DNA of 47,737 bases from Candidatus Azobacteroides sp. (GCA_009787405.1 WRGA01000113.1:1-47737), one strand, 5' to 3'. Shown: positions 27,051 to 37,230, counted from the first letter of the stretch. The notes: generated from the letters alone by a model not told the origin. A program made the numbers and translations.

Positions 27051-27575
27051 TGTTTATTTAACGGACTATTTTGTAAATCAATCAAAACCATTGTCGGTTA
27101 TACTCTAATGATTCGCCGGGAAGTTATCGGCATATATTTTCCGTGATTTTCTGATTCTACATATAAACTTCCGGGTGCGGCAAATATTTCGACTGTTCCC
27201 TTCAGAAATAAAAGTATAAGCATTAATCCTTTCACATCGTGCGGTACAAAAAAAGAATATTGCCGGAATTTCCTTCCACCCGATCACATTTGCCATAAAA
27301 GAAGAATAAAACGGTTCGAACGGGCGGCGACAACACATCATAATCATTTCCGAGAATAGTCGATAAAACAGCGGAATAAGCTTCATTTGTCCGATCTTGC
27401 AGTCTGCCATCCTCGGTAATACTGTCTCGATGCAGACAATTTTAATTTGTTGACGTCAATTATACATCAGAAACGATGACGTTTCCGGTACCCGCGACTG
27501 CAGAAATTGTCATCGGTGTGAAAAATATCGAACCGGGAGGTGTTATGGTTTATAGATAACTATGCTTATATTTTG
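27051..27575. other. Gene-free stretch with possible decayed coding DNA on the minus strand
   Basis: No intact gene is found. On the minus strand several short coding-like segments lie in different frames: one reading MTISAVAGTGNVIVSDV near 27458-27512, one with ILGNDYDVLSPPVR near 27313-27354, and one with GTVEIFAAPGSLYVES near 27142-27189. They could be fragments of a gene broken by frameshifts, but compositional chance cannot be excluded and I cannot name the family. Confidence 0.25.
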
Positions 27576-27583
27576 TATATTTG
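27576..27583 (+). promoter_or_regulatory. -7 box for the lipoprotein gene
   Basis: TATATTTG fits TAnnTTTG, 29 bp before the ATG at 27613. Confidence 0.5.
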
Positions 27584-27612
27584 CACTTTGTCGAATATTA
27601 AAATTTATCGTT

Positions 27613-28263
27613 ATGAAGAAACATTTGCGTACAATTCTTTTATTATCTGTTGTAGTTGCAACAACGTTAACACAGTATTCATGCAGCGGTCTTTTCGGAA
27701 TTGATATAACCGACCAAAAAGACATTGACGACAATTTGCGTTCCAAGATTGAGAAATTTGTCGGTTCCGATGCCAAAATTATCGAAATCTCTCTCGGAAC
27801 CGAAGGAACAGGAGAAAACTTTTCCAAAACGGTAACATCAGCCCAAGTCTATTACTTCGAATCCGGGTCGAATGCCGTAAAATGTAAATACATTACCTTG
27901 GGCAGTAATTCCGAAGGAAAAGAAAGATCGACTCTCGGAAAATACGTGGATGATGATACCGATAGTCCTACGGTCAAGCCCGAAAATGTGTTGAAATTAA
28001 GCGAAATTGATTTTTCAAAGATTGCATCTAACGTCAGCAAAGCAGGAAAAATGGTTGAAGAATCAGAGAATGAATTTTCCGGAGTAAAAACGTATGACAT
28101 TGTCGTAAGCGCCGATCCGTCAAAAACGATTCATTCTTTTACCATTGAAAGCCGTCAGGGATCAAAAACGACAGCGAAATCCGGACGGCTCGGAGCAGAA
28201 ATTTCCTATCTTGAATTTAATTTTACAGCAGATCCGGAAGGAAATGTAAAAGAAAAAAAGTAA
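27613..28263 (+). CDS. Putative lipoprotein of unknown function
   Basis: 216 residues from the ATG at 27613; the in-frame start at 27562 lies before the promoter box and is rejected. MKKHLRTILLLSVVVATTLTQYSCSG is a lipoprotein-type signal with the candidate lipidated Cys in QYSC. The mature part is soluble, Lys/Ser/Glu-rich, with regular beta-type patches (KVMYL-like stretches AQVYYFESGSNAVKCKYITLGS; VKTYDIVVSADPSKTIHSFTIES; GAEISYLEFNFTADPEG). No family is recognised. It stands alone between ispF and secA with its own promoter. Confidence 0.7.
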   Translation: MKKHLRTILLLSVVVATTLTQYSCSGLFGIDITDQKDIDDNLRSKIEKFVGSDAKIIEISLGTEGTGENFSKTVTSAQVYYFESGSNAVKCKYITLGSNSEGKERSTLGKYVDDDTDSPTVKPENVLKLSEIDFSKIASNVSKAGKMVEESENEFSGVKTYDIVVSADPSKTIHSFTIESRQGSKTTAKSGRLGAEISYLEFNFTADPEGNVKEKK

Positions 28264-28702
28264 TTGATTTACAGAAGATGTGTCAAAAGTATTTTTGGTA
28301 CGATTGCTATCGCGTGATAGCAGCGGGATAAAAACCTTATTCTGAAAAAGCAAATTTAGCAGCCAAGCAATCAAATACCCAATCTTCCCTTATTAAATCA
28401 TTGTCAATAAGGAATAAGGGAGAATTAGAGGGGATTACCGGAGCTACTGAGGAAACTTCCGGAAAATAAGGTTTTTTACCCTCTGCCGGTGCCAACTTAT
28501 AGTCCGGCTGCTACTTTTCGGAAGGACGTGTTGTCCGACAATTCGACATAATAATAAAGGAACAATCACATGAACATAGGAACCGGATCGAAATTTTGTT
28601 GACGGACTGCAAGTCTTTTCAAGTAAAAAGAGGATGGATAACATGTCCGCCCCGGCAGGAAAAAACTAACCGCCGAAATACCGATTTTCGGATTATAAAA
28701 TG
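28264..28702. other. Intergenic region with hairpins and a MITE-like element
   Basis: This gap has no gene. It holds a small palindrome TGCTATC-gcgt-GATAGCA (28305-28322), a second imperfect hairpin around CCCTTATT/AATAAGG (about 28383-28423), and the inverted MITE-like copy at 28519-28653. The secA promoter box follows at 28703. Confidence 0.6.
28519..28653 (-). repeat. MITE-like element, copy B (inverted)
   Basis: Its reverse complement starts CGGGGCGGACATGTTATCC and ends GTCGGACAACACGTCC, matching the element at 37672-37802 along its full length, including ACTTGAAAAGACTTGCAGTCCG and CCTATGTTCATGTGATT. Terminal inverted repeats are about 19 bp. No protein is encoded. Confidence 0.8.
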
Positions 28703-28710
28703 TACTTTTG
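28703..28710 (+). promoter_or_regulatory. -7 box for secA
   Basis: TACTTTTG fits TAnnTTTG, 20 bp ahead of the secA ATG at 28731. Confidence 0.6.
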
Positions 28711-28730
28711 CAAATTAATTAAGATAAAAA

Positions 28731-31700
28731 ATGGGATTTAACGAATTTCTGAAAAAATTATTCGGCAACAAATCGCAACGGGATTTGAGAGAAATCATGC
28801 CTTTTGTTGATAAGATAAAAGCAGTTTACACTGAAATAGAAAAACTGAGCAATGATGAATTGCGTGCAAGAACGGAGTTGATCAAACAACGCATTCAAGA
28901 TTATGTGAGAAAAGACAAAGAAAAAGTCGAAGAACTCCGGGCATCCATCGAAACGTTGGAGTTGGAAGAACGGGAAGATGTTTGGGCGGAAATCGATAAG
29001 CTGGAAAAATCGATTACCGAACAATACGAAAAAGCGTTGGATGAAGTGTTGCCGGAGGTTTTTTCCATAGTAAAAGATACTGCCCGCCGATTCGCTCAAA
29101 ATGAAACAATCGAGGTGACGGCCAATGATTTTGACCGTGATTTGGCCGCAGCCAAAGATTTTGTTGCCATTGTCGGCGACAAAGCCGTTTACAAAAACAA
29201 ATGGATGGCCGGCGGAAACGAGATCACTTGGGATATGGTGCACTATGATGTGCAATTGATCGGAGGGGTCGTTTTGCACAAAGGAAAGATCGCAGAAATG
29301 GCCACAGGGGAAGGAAAAACATTGGTGGCAACCTTGCCTGTGTTTTTGAATGCACTGACGAGAAACGGCGTGCATGTGGTAACGGTGAACGATTACCTGT
29401 CGAAGCGCGACTCCGAATGGATGGGGCCGTTGTATATGTTTCACGGGTTGTCGGTGGATTGCATCGACAAACATCAGCCGAATTCCGATGAGCGGCGCAA
29501 AGCCTATAATGCCGACATTACGTTCGGAACCAATAATGAATTCGGATTCGACTATTTGCGCGACAACATGGCGATCAGTCCGAAAGATTTAGTACAACGC
29601 AAGCACAATTATGCTATTGTCGATGAGGTCGACTCTGTGTTGATCGACGATGCACGTACTCCGTTGATAATTTCCGGGCCCGTGCCGAAAGGAGATGATC
29701 AATTGTTCGTGGAATTGCGTCCGAAGGTGGAACGATTGGTGAATGCTCAAAAGGCATTGACGACCAAATTGTTGGCCGATGCCAGAGCCAAAATGAATTC
29801 CGATAACGGCGACGACCAAAAAGAAGGTGCGATTTTATTGTTCCGTTCTTTCAAGGGATTGCCAAAAAACAAGGCGTTGATCAAATTTTTGAGCGAGGGG
29901 GGAATCAAAGCGGCCATGTTGAAAACCGAAGAAGTTTATCTGGCCGAAAATCAACGCAGAATGCACGAAGTGACCGATGATTTGTATTTTGTCATCGACG
30001 AGAAAAATAACAGCGTCGAATTGACGGATAAAGGGATCGATTTGATCACCGGAGATTCCGACGATCCGCATTTTTTCGTTCTTCCCGACATCGGTTCCGA
30101 ACTTTCGGAGTTGGAAAACAAAGGATTATCCGATGGAGATAAATCTGCTCAAAAAGATGAAATGCTGCAAAATTACGCGGTAAAATCCGAACGGGTGCAT
30201 ACGATCAATCAATTGCTGAAAGCATACGCATTGTTCGAAAAAGACGATGAATACGTTGTTATCGACAATAAAGTGAAAATCGTCGACGAGCAGACGGGCC
30301 GTATCATGGAAGGCCGTCGTTATTCCGACGGATTGCATCAGGCGATCGAAGCCAAAGAGCGTGTTCAGGTGGAAGCTGCCACGCAAACATTTGCAACCAT
30401 CACGTTACAGAATTATTTCCGGATGTATCATAAATTGGCCGGAATGACGGGAACAGCCGAAACCGAAGCAGGCGAGTTGTGGGACATCTACAAATTGGAT
30501 GTGGTGGTCATCCCGACCAACAAACCGATTACGCGGGATGATATGGATGACCGTATTTATCGCACGAAACGTGAAAAATACAAAGCCGTTATCGAAGAAA
30601 TAGAAGGTCTGGTGAATGCCGGACGCCCGGTATTGGTGGGAACAACATCCGTCGAAATTTCGGAAATGCTCAGTAAAATGCTTTCCATGCGTAAGATTCC
30701 GCATAATGTGTTGAATGCGAAATTACACCAGCGGGAAGCGGATATTGTGGCACAAGCCGGACAAACGGGAACCGTGACCATTGCCACCAATATGGCGGGA
30801 CGGGGTACCGACATCAAGCTTTCTCCCGAAGTAAAAGCTGCGGGAGGGCTGGCGATCGTCGGAACCGAACGGCACGAATCCCGCCGCGTCGACCGTCAGT
30901 TGCGCGGGCGTGCGGGACGGCAGGGCGACCCGGGTTCTTCCGTGTTTTATGTTTCGCTGGAAGACGATTTGATGCGCTTGTTCGGTTCGGAACGGATCAC
31001 CAAAATGATGGATCGCTGGGGATTCAAAGAAGGTGAAATGATGCAACATTCCATGTTATCCAATTCAATCGAAAGAGCGCAAAAGAAGGTGGAAGAAAAC
31101 AACTTCGGCATCCGTAAACGCTTATTGGAATACGACGACGTGATGAACAAGCAGCGTCAGGTGATCTACACCAAACGTCGCCATGCTTTGATGGGAGAAC
31201 GTATAGGCATCGATATTTTGAATACGATTTATGATACCTCTAAAATACTTGTCGACAATAATTCCGAATCAGAAGATTACGACGGATTGAAAATGGATTT
31301 GTACCGGGTGATGGCGCTCGAAACCCCGTTCTCCGAAAGCGAATTTAAAGGGAATCCCGACAAATTAGCGGATAAAGTTTATGAATCGGCGTTGGCCAAT
31401 TTCAAAAAGAAAACCGATCGTTTGGCTGAAGTGGCCAATCCGGTGATTCGGCAAGTATATGAAACCCAGTCGGGAACGTATCAAAATATCGTGATTCCGA
31501 TTACCGACGGCAAAAAGATGTATCACATCACGTGCAATTTGAAAGATGCTTACGAATCGGGATCCAAAGAAGTGGTGAAATCATTCGAAAAATCGATCAT
31601 GCTGCATACCATTGACGAAGGGTGGAAAGAAAACTTGCGGGAACTGGATGAATTACGTCAATCCGTGCAAAATGCAAGTTATGAGCAAAAAGATCCGTTG

Positions 31701-32030
31701 TTGATTTACAAATTGGAATCGTTCGGATTATTTGAATCGATGATGAACTCGATCAACCGGAAAATGGTTTCTGTTTTGATGCGCGGTCACATTCCGGTGC
31801 AAGATCCGAGCGCCGTAAAAGAATCGGCACCTGAACGCAGACAAGATTACAGCAAATACAGAACGCGCAAAGACGATTTAACCGAAACGGGTACCCGGCA
31901 AGGTCCTCCGACGGAACCGAGAGTACAGCGTGTGGAACCGGTGAAAGTCGGCCCGAAAATCGGACGAAACGATCCTTGTCCGTGTGGAAGCGGGAAAAAA
32001 TATAAGAATTGTCACGGGAATGTAAGCTAA
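28731..32030 (+). CDS. secA: Preprotein translocase ATPase SecA
   Basis: 1099 residues, the long form usual in Bacteroidota (E. coli SecA has 901). The DEAD motor starts with the Walker A segment [13 protein letters not shown] (near residue 190), [19 protein letters not shown] (Walker B), then [23 protein letters not shown] and the [26 protein letters not shown] block of NBD2. The helical wing and scaffold follow, and the C-terminus is a SEC-C zinc motif ([19 protein letters not shown]). Insertions around residues 340-480 account for the extra length. It drives Sec export, which feeds the T9SS cargo and all lipoproteins here. Monocistronic with its own promoter. Confidence 0.98.
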   Translation: MGFNEFLKKLFGNKSQRDLREIMPFVDKIKAVYTEIEKLSNDELRARTELIKQRIQDYVRKDKEKVEELRASIETLELEEREDVWAEIDKLEKSITEQYEKALDEVLPEVFSIVKDTARRFAQNETIEVTANDFDRDLAAAKDFVAIVGDKAVYKNKWMAGGNEITWDMVHYDVQLIGGVVLHKGKIAEMATGEGKTLVATLPVFLNALTRNGVHVVTVNDYLSKRDSEWMGPLYMFHGLSVDCIDKHQPNSDERRKAYNADITFGTNNEFGFDYLRDNMAISPKDLVQRKHNYAIVDEVDSVLIDDARTPLIISGPVPKGDDQLFVELRPKVERLVNAQKALTTKLLADARAKMNSDNGDDQKEGAILLFRSFKGLPKNKALIKFLSEGGIKAAMLKTEEVYLAENQRRMHEVTDDLYFVIDEKNNSVELTDKGIDLITGDSDDPHFFVLPDIGSELSELENKGLSDGDKSAQKDEMLQNYAVKSERVHTINQLLKAYALFEKDDEYVVIDNKVKIVDEQTGRIMEGRRYSDGLHQAIEAKERVQVEAATQTFATITLQNYFRMYHKLAGMTGTAETEAGELWDIYKLDVVVIPTNKPITRDDMDDRIYRTKREKYKAVIEEIEGLVNAGRPVLVGTTSVEISEMLSKMLSMRKIPHNVLNAKLHQREADIVAQAGQTGTVTIATNMAGRGTDIKLSPEVKAAGGLAIVGTERHESRRVDRQLRGRAGRQGDPGSSVFYVSLEDDLMRLFGSERITKMMDRWGFKEGEMMQHSMLSNSIERAQKKVEENNFGIRKRLLEYDDVMNKQRQVIYTKRRHALMGERIGIDILNTIYDTSKILVDNNSESEDYDGLKMDLYRVMALETPFSESEFKGNPDKLADKVYESALANFKKKTDRLAEVANPVIRQVYETQSGTYQNIVIPITDGKKMYHITCNLKDAYESGSKEVVKSFEKSIMLHTIDEGWKENLRELDELRQSVQNASYEQKDPLLIYKLESFGLFESMMNSINRKMVSVLMRGHIPVQDPSAVKESAPERRQDYSKYRTRKDDLTETGTRQGPPTEPRVQRVEPVKVGPKIGRNDPCPCGSGKKYKNCHGNVS

Positions 32031-32389
32031 CTTCCGAAGCGGGAATAGTGGAAGGATAAATCAAATTTTAATCGGTATTTTTTAATAGGAAGCATGACTG
32101 CCGGATTGTTAAGATGAAATAAATATTTATTACAGAACAAAATTGGAATATTTTACAAATATTCATGGTGTAGTTTGTGAGGAGCCGATTCCTTATAAAA
32201 TAAATCGCAAATGAGTTTTTGGAGAAGGAGTGAGGGCGTGTAAGGGTATTACCCTTGAAGAATTTTCAAAAAGATTAGATGAAGCAATAATAAAAACAAT
32301 GCCGGATCCATGATAATAATAAGCGATGCTGTGATTGGTTTCATCAATGATTATGTTAATTATTTTATTAATGAGTTAAAACTTTTATC
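32031..32389. other. Gene-poor region between secA and the carboxynorspermidine synthase-like gene
   Basis: No recognisable gene. A 27-codon frame from a GTG at 32230 to the stop at 32311-32313 (VRACKGITLEEFSKRLDEAI...) follows a GGAGAAGGAG stretch and looks coding-like. It may be a remnant of a larger gene or chance. No strong terminator for secA is visible. Confidence 0.3.
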
Positions 32390-33583
32390 ATGGGAAAAGT
32401 ATTAATTATCGGTGCAGGCGGAGTGGGGACTGTTGTGGCTCATAAGGTTGCACAAAATCCGGATGTTTTTACCGAAATCACATTGGCAAGCCGCACCAAA
32501 TCGAAATGTGATGCCATTGCGGCGGCTGTCGGCGGCAATAAAATCAAAACGGTACAAGTGGATGCGGATTGCGTACCCGAACTCACCGCTTTATTGAAAG
32601 CCGAAAAACCTGAAATTGTCATTAATGTGGCATTGCCTTATCAGGATTTGACAATTATGGATGCATGTCTGGGATGTGGCGTTCATTACTTGGATACCGC
32701 CAATTATGAGCCGCAGGAAGAAGCCAAATTCGAATACAAATGGCAATGGGCGTACCGGGATAAATTCAAAAAAGCGGGATTGACCGCTATTTTGGGTTGC
32801 GGATTCGATCCGGGAGTGACAGGCGTTTATACGGCTTATGCAGCTAAACATCATTTCTATGAAATTCAATATCTGGACATTGTCGATTGTAACGCAGGAG
32901 ATCACGGAAAAGCGTTTGCTACGAATTTTAATCCCGAAATCAACATTCGTGAAGTGACTCAAAAAGGAAAATATTGGGAAAACGGGCAATGGATTTACAC
33001 CGAACCGCATGAAATTCATAAGGGATTGAATTATCCGAATATCGGGGTGAAGGAATCGTATTTGATTTATCATGAAGAATTGGAATCGTTGACCAAAAAT
33101 TTCCCGACATTGAAACGCGCCCGTTTTTGGATGACGTTCGGACAAGAATATTTGACACATCTTCGTGTCATTCAAAACATCGGAATGGCACGTATCGATC
33201 CGGTCATGTACAACGGCGTGGAAATCGTTCCGATTCGGTTCCTGAAAGCGGTACTGCCCGATCCGGGCAGTTTGGGCGAAAATTACACCGGCGAAACCTC
33301 GATCGGTTGCCGCATTCGAGGAATCAAAGACGGCAAAGAACGGACGTATTATGTTTATAACAATTGCAGTCACGAAGCAGCCTATAAAGAAACCGGAGCA
33401 CAAGCGGTAAGCTACACCACGGGAGTTCCCGCCATGATCGGCGCCATGATGTTCTTGAAAGGCGAATGGCGCAAGCCGGGGGTTTACAATGTGGAAGAAT
33501 TTGATCCCGATCCTTTCATGAAACAATTGAACAAACAAGGATTGCCATGGCACGAGTTGTTTGATGTGGATTTGGAATTATAA
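32390..33583 (+). CDS. Saccharopine dehydrogenase family, carboxynorspermidine synthase-like
   Basis: 397 residues. The N-terminal Rossmann motif is LIIGAGGVGTVVAHKVAQ (residues 5-22). The pattern LASRTKSKCDAIAAAVGG, NVALPYQDLTIMDACLGCGVHYLDTANYE and GCGFDPGVTGVYTAYAAKH is that of the bacterial carboxynorspermidine/carboxyspermidine dehydrogenases, which reductively condense aspartate semialdehyde with a diamine in the alternative polyamine route. The partner decarboxylase (nspC) is not in the window, so assignment rests on family resemblance alone. It is followed by a good terminator. Confidence 0.85.
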   Translation: MGKVLIIGAGGVGTVVAHKVAQNPDVFTEITLASRTKSKCDAIAAAVGGNKIKTVQVDADCVPELTALLKAEKPEIVINVALPYQDLTIMDACLGCGVHYLDTANYEPQEEAKFEYKWQWAYRDKFKKAGLTAILGCGFDPGVTGVYTAYAAKHHFYEIQYLDIVDCNAGDHGKAFATNFNPEINIREVTQKGKYWENGQWIYTEPHEIHKGLNYPNIGVKESYLIYHEELESLTKNFPTLKRARFWMTFGQEYLTHLRVIQNIGMARIDPVMYNGVEIVPIRFLKAVLPDPGSLGENYTGETSIGCRIRGIKDGKERTYYVYNNCSHEAAYKETGAQAVSYTTGVPAMIGAMMFLKGEWRKPGVYNVEEFDPDPFMKQLNKQGLPWHELFDVDLEL

Positions 33584-33605
33584 TCAAGATCGGAGGACAG
33601 ACCAT

Positions 33606-33645
33606 AAAAGGTCATGATCATTTTATGTGTTCATGGCCTTTTTAT
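33606..33645 (+). terminator. Rho-independent terminator after the carboxynorspermidine synthase-like gene
   Basis: AAAAGGTCATGA (33606-33617) pairs with TCATGGCCTTTT (33631-33642) with one G-T pair, a 13-nt loop and a run of five T. It lies 23 bp after the stop codon. Confidence 0.8.
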
Positions 33646-33716
33646 ATTATTTTGATTGAGAATGATAACTTTAGTCTTTTTTGGATACAAAGAAGAAATA
33701 TGTCCGCAAACTTTCT

Positions 33717-33724
33717 TAACTTTG
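33717..33724 (+). promoter_or_regulatory. -7 box for the radical SAM gene
   Basis: TAACTTTG matches TAnnTTTG, about 80 bp before the ATG at 33805. A 13-codon open frame (33750-33791, starting MLEFNALILK) lies in the leader. Confidence 0.45.
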
Positions 33725-33804
33725 AAACGTTAAGGTACGCGGCTTAAAGATGCTCGAATTTAATGCTTTGATTTTGAAGGCATTTGATTAAAATCGGAAC
33801 AATC

Positions 33805-34809
33805 ATGAATATCTATAAAAACATAAAATATTTTAACAATATAAAAAGTCCCCGTTTAAAGCTGTTCGGAATTTATTTGCTGCATATTCTGAAAAAAAGA
33901 TACCTGGGAATATTCATCGATCCGGTTTTAAGTTGCAATCTGCGTTGCAGAATGTGTTACTTCAGCGACGAAGAAAAACGAAAAACATTAAAAGGAAAAT
34001 TGGAAAATGACGATCTCGAAAATATTGCAAAAGCTTTGTTTCCGAGAGGATTGAAAGTACAAATAGGATGCGGGGCCGAACCTACCGTTTCCAAATCGAT
34101 TCCGTTATTGATTGCTTTATCGAAAAAATATGGTGTGCCGTATGTTTCATTAACGACCAACGGGATTTTATTGACGGAAGAAAATATACGGGAATATCTT
34201 TCCGGAGGATTGGATGAAATAACTCTTTCCATGCATGGAGTAAAAAAGGAAACATACGAGTATTTTATGACAAACAGCGATTATGATGTTTTTTCCCGGG
34301 TTTTAAAATACCTTTCCGATGCAAAAAAGACATTCCCCGATTTCAAGATACGGATCAACTATACCATGAATGAAGATAATTTTCTTGAACTAAAAGATTT
34401 TTTCACGGTTTTCGGTACGATAGATATCGATGTATTGCAACTGCGACCGATACAAAAAATGGGAGAGACGGCCTACAACAATTTTAACCATGAACAATTG
34501 GAAAAGATGTATGATTCGACCATTCGGGTGGTGAAGGAAGAATGTGTGAAAAGAAACATAACCTGTATTGCTCCCGAAAAAGTTGATATTTCCGATGCTT
34601 CGGAAAATATGAACAGTGTGGTGATGGAATCGGCCTACTGTTATATTTCGTCTCGCGGTTGTTGGGAAACCGGGTTCGATTATCGTAATGAGACATACGA
34701 AAGTTATGCCAAGCGGGTAAAATTGTCCCGTCGGCTGTTTAAAAACATATTTTTTCGAAAGAAAGATATGATGCTTGACAAGAAGCATTTAAACTATGAT
34801 ATAACATAA
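33805..34809 (+). CDS. Radical SAM enzyme of unknown substrate
   Basis: 334 residues from the ATG at 33805; a TTG at 33784 in the same frame is less likely. The 4Fe-4S/SAM motif is SCNLRCRMCYF (CxxxCxxC, about residues 40-50), and the barrel continues with IGCGAEPTVSK, VSLTTNGILLTEE and GLDEITLSMHG. The C-terminal part has Cys residues (ITCIAPEK, SAYCYISSRGCWETGF) that could hold an auxiliary cluster, as in SPASM or twitch proteins. No RiPP precursor, methyltransferase or pathway partner is adjacent; bcp follows after a dispersed repeat. Substrate cannot be named. Confidence 0.85.
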   Translation: MNIYKNIKYFNNIKSPRLKLFGIYLLHILKKRYLGIFIDPVLSCNLRCRMCYFSDEEKRKTLKGKLENDDLENIAKALFPRGLKVQIGCGAEPTVSKSIPLLIALSKKYGVPYVSLTTNGILLTEENIREYLSGGLDEITLSMHGVKKETYEYFMTNSDYDVFSRVLKYLSDAKKTFPDFKIRINYTMNEDNFLELKDFFTVFGTIDIDVLQLRPIQKMGETAYNNFNHEQLEKMYDSTIRVVKEECVKRNITCIAPEKVDISDASENMNSVVMESAYCYISSRGCWETGFDYRNETYESYAKRVKLSRRLFKNIFFRKKDMMLDKKHLNYDIT

Positions 34810-34833
34810 TTTTAATAAATACCCGGCAGAATT

Positions 34834-34931
34834 TAATTTATACTATTTTAACTGCAGAGATGCAAAGATACAGAACCACAAAGATTTTAAACTTCGCGTC
34901 TTTCCGTCTTGGTGTTTAAAATATAAATTAT
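34834..34931 (-). repeat. Dispersed ~100-bp palindromic repeat, copy 2
   Basis: It runs in the opposite orientation to copy 1: AATTTATACTATTTTAAC...GATGCAAAGATACAGAACCACAAAG...CTTCGCGTCTTTCCGTCTTGG...GTTTAAAATATAAATTA. The same ends and interior occur at 13275-13379 and 44107-44210. Confidence 0.7.
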
Positions 34932-34975
34932 TTTTTTGTGACATACTTAATAAATAAAAAATTGTAAATCAAACA

Positions 34976-35437
34976 ATGAAGATAGGAGATAAAGTACCCG
35001 AAATATTGGGGATAAACCAAAGCGGCAAAGAAATAAAATGGAGTGATTACCAAGGGAAAAAACTGGTTCTTTATTTTTATCCCAAAGACAACACCTCGGG
35101 ATGTACGGCCGAAGCATGCAGTTTCAGAGACGATTATGCCGAATTGCGGAAAGCGGGCTATGAAGTGGTCGGAGTAAGTGTCGACAATGAAAAATCGCAT
35201 CAAAAGTTTATCGAGAAAAACCAACTTCCGTTTGATCTGATTGCAGACACCGATAAAAGACTGGTGGAACAATTCGGGGTGTGGGCAGAAAAAAGCATGT
35301 ACGGGCGGAAATACATGGGAACATTGAGAACTACGTTTATCATTGATGAAAATGGCGTGATCGAACAAATCATTTTTCCCGGAGAAATAAAAACAAGTAC
35401 ACATGCCAAACAGATATTGAATTCCAGGGGTTCATGA
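34976..35437 (+). CDS. bcp: Thioredoxin-dependent thiol peroxidase (peroxiredoxin, Bcp/PrxQ)
   Basis: 153 residues, typical. It reduces H2O2 and organic hydroperoxides using thioredoxin. The peroxidatic Cys lies in LVLYFYPKDNTSGCTAEACSF, with the resolving Cys five residues later, the alpha-2 PrxQ arrangement. The C-terminal part GTLRTTFIIDENGVIEQIIF is also characteristic. It begins the closely spaced run bcp-aroK-ald. Confidence 0.96.
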   Translation: MKIGDKVPEILGINQSGKEIKWSDYQGKKLVLYFYPKDNTSGCTAEACSFRDDYAELRKAGYEVVGVSVDNEKSHQKFIEKNQLPFDLIADTDKRLVEQFGVWAEKSMYGRKYMGTLRTTFIIDENGVIEQIIFPGEIKTSTHAKQILNSRGS

Positions 35438-35488
35438 TTCATCGGTTGTCAAATCAAATTGTTTTGGAATTTATTCGGTTCAGATAGG

Positions 35489-36022
35489 ATGAAAAGGTAT
35501 TTTTTAATCGGTTATATGGGATCGGGCAAGACAACCATCGGGAAAATCTTGTCTGAAAAATTGAATTTGAATTTTGTGGATGTCGATTGGTTTATCGAAC
35601 AACGTTTTCATAAAACCATCGGTGGGTTGTTTCAAGAATACGGAGAGGCTCGTTTTCGGGAAATCGAAAAAAACATTTTGCATGAAATATCCGAATTTGA
35701 AGACGTGGTGATTGCTACCGGCGGGGGAACGCCTTGTTTTTCAGACAATATGGACTTCATGAAAAAGAAGGGTACCGTCATTTATTTAAATGTATCTCCT
35801 CACCGGTTGTTCGAACGATTGAAAAAAGCCAAACAACAGCGTCCGTTGTTAAAAGATAAAACGGATGAGGAGTTGATCGATTATATCTCCCGCATGTTGG
35901 AAATTCGCAGGCCGGTTTATAATCGGGCGGATGTTATCCATCAATTCGAACATTTGGATCCTGAACCCGACAAACCGGAAATGACGGAATTATTGATCGA
36001 TAAATTGAGAACAGATATATGA
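35489..36022 (+). CDS. aroK: Shikimate kinase
   Basis: 177 residues from the ATG at 35489; an upstream in-frame start at 35459 would put ten residues ahead of the P-loop strand and is not favoured. P-loop GYMGSGKTTIGK (about residues 8-19), DVDWFIEQ, the shikimate-binding GEARFREIE, ATGGGTPCF, and the lid RPLL with ISRMLEIRRPVYNRAD. It phosphorylates shikimate in aromatic amino acid synthesis. Its stop overlaps the start of the alanine dehydrogenase gene by 4 bp. Confidence 0.95.
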   Translation: MKRYFLIGYMGSGKTTIGKILSEKLNLNFVDVDWFIEQRFHKTIGGLFQEYGEARFREIEKNILHEISEFEDVVIATGGGTPCFSDNMDFMKKKGTVIYLNVSPHRLFERLKKAKQQRPLLKDKTDEELIDYISRMLEIRRPVYNRADVIHQFEHLDPEPDKPEMTELLIDKLRTDI

Positions 36023-37230
36023 AAAGTTCTTTTACCCATATTCACAGAGAATCATACTTTCCCGAAGAATGCCCGGTTTCGGTCAAATATTCGAAAAAGA
36101 GTTTAATCATCGGGATTCCGAAAGAAAACCGGCAAGTTGAAAAGAGACTCCCGCTTACGCCGGAGGCGGTTGCGCAATTGGTGGAAGCAGGGCATCGGGT
36201 GATTGTGGAATCGGAAGCCGGTTTAGGGATCAATTATGCCGATATTCATTATTCGGAAGCCGGAGCTGAAATCGCCGATTCTCCGGCGGAAGTGTTTTTG
36301 TCCGACATTATCCTTAAAATATCTCAACCGGCTTTCGACGAAATCCAAATGATGAAACCCGGAGCGGTAATCTTTTCGATGCTTCAATTCACCCCTCAAT
36401 CATTGCGGATTATCGAAGCCATGCTGGAGAAAAAAATAAATGCCGTCGGTTATGAATTGATCGGCGATGATGACGGAAGCCGGCCCATTGTCAAATCCAT
36501 CAGTGAAATAGAGGGCAATTACGTGATTACGGTTGCATCCGAATTATTGAGCAACAGTTTCGGCGGGAAAGGGGTTTTATTGGGTGGGATTCCCGGCATT
36601 TCGCCCACCGAGGTCATCATTTTAGGGGCCGGACTTTCAGGGTTGGTTGCCGCACGTGCGGCGATGGCGTTGGGTGCGACCGTGAAAGTGTTCGACTATG
36701 ACATCGATCATTTGCGGACAGCCCGGGAAAGATTGGGCAATAATCTGTTTACCTCCAATTTTCATGATAAGGTATTTAGAAATGCGCTCAAGTCGGCTGA
36801 TGTGATAATCGGGACCATACGATACATCAACGGTTCGGAACGGTTTCAAGTTCCCGAAGAATTGGTGAGAATCATGAAAAAAGGCGCTGTGATCATCGAC
36901 TTAAGCGTCGGTCACGGAGGCTGTTTCGCTACATCCGACTGTGAACCCGAAAAACAACCGAAAGTATATGAAAAGTTCGGTATTCTGCATTATTGTGTTC
37001 CCAATCTCAGTTCCCGGGTAGCGCGTACGGCAGCCATGGCCATGAGTAATATTCTGGTTCCGCTGATATTGGATGCGGGTAATCATCCTCATCTCAACAA
37101 TCTGATCAAAGCAGAATCCTCTTTCCGTTCCGGAATCTATTTATACAAAGGGAAAGTCGTCAATCGGTATGTCAGCGGTTACTTTAATTTGCCGTTGAGC
37201 GATATCGGATTATATCTGGAAGGATTCTGA
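36019..37230 (+). CDS. ald: Alanine dehydrogenase / PntA-type family
   Basis: 403 residues. The N-terminal domain (SLIIGIPKENRQVEKRLPLTPEAVAQLVEAGHRV) has the pyruvate-binding Arg/Lys region. The NAD domain carries VIILGAGLSGLVAARAAMALGATVKVFDYD. Alanine dehydrogenase interconverts L-alanine and pyruvate with NAD. The first 28 residues (MKSSFTHIHRESYFPEECPVS) are an extension relative to the shortest family members. The related transhydrogenase alpha subunit shares the fold, but no beta subunit is near, so alanine dehydrogenase is preferred. Translationally coupled to aroK. Confidence 0.88.
   Translation: MKSSFTHIHRESYFPEECPVSVKYSKKSLIIGIPKENRQVEKRLPLTPEAVAQLVEAGHRVIVESEAGLGINYADIHYSEAGAEIADSPAEVFLSDIILKISQPAFDEIQMMKPGAVIFSMLQFTPQSLRIIEAMLEKKINAVGYELIGDDDGSRPIVKSISEIEGNYVITVASELLSNSFGGKGVLLGGIPGISPTEVIILGAGLSGLVAARAAMALGATVKVFDYDIDHLRTARERLGNNLFTSNFHDKVFRNALKSADVIIGTIRYINGSERFQVPEELVRIMKKGAVIIDLSVGHGGCFATSDCEPEKQPKVYEKFGILHYCVPNLSSRVARTAAMAMSNILVPLILDAGNHPHLNNLIKAESSFRSGIYLYKGKVVNRYVSGYFNLPLSDIGLYLEGF

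Noticed and set aside
28444-28644. Open frame covering the MITE-like copy, with a matching peptide at the other copy
   Set aside because: The similarity reflects DNA-level repeat identity; the peptide has no start signal and the frame is broken differently in each copy.
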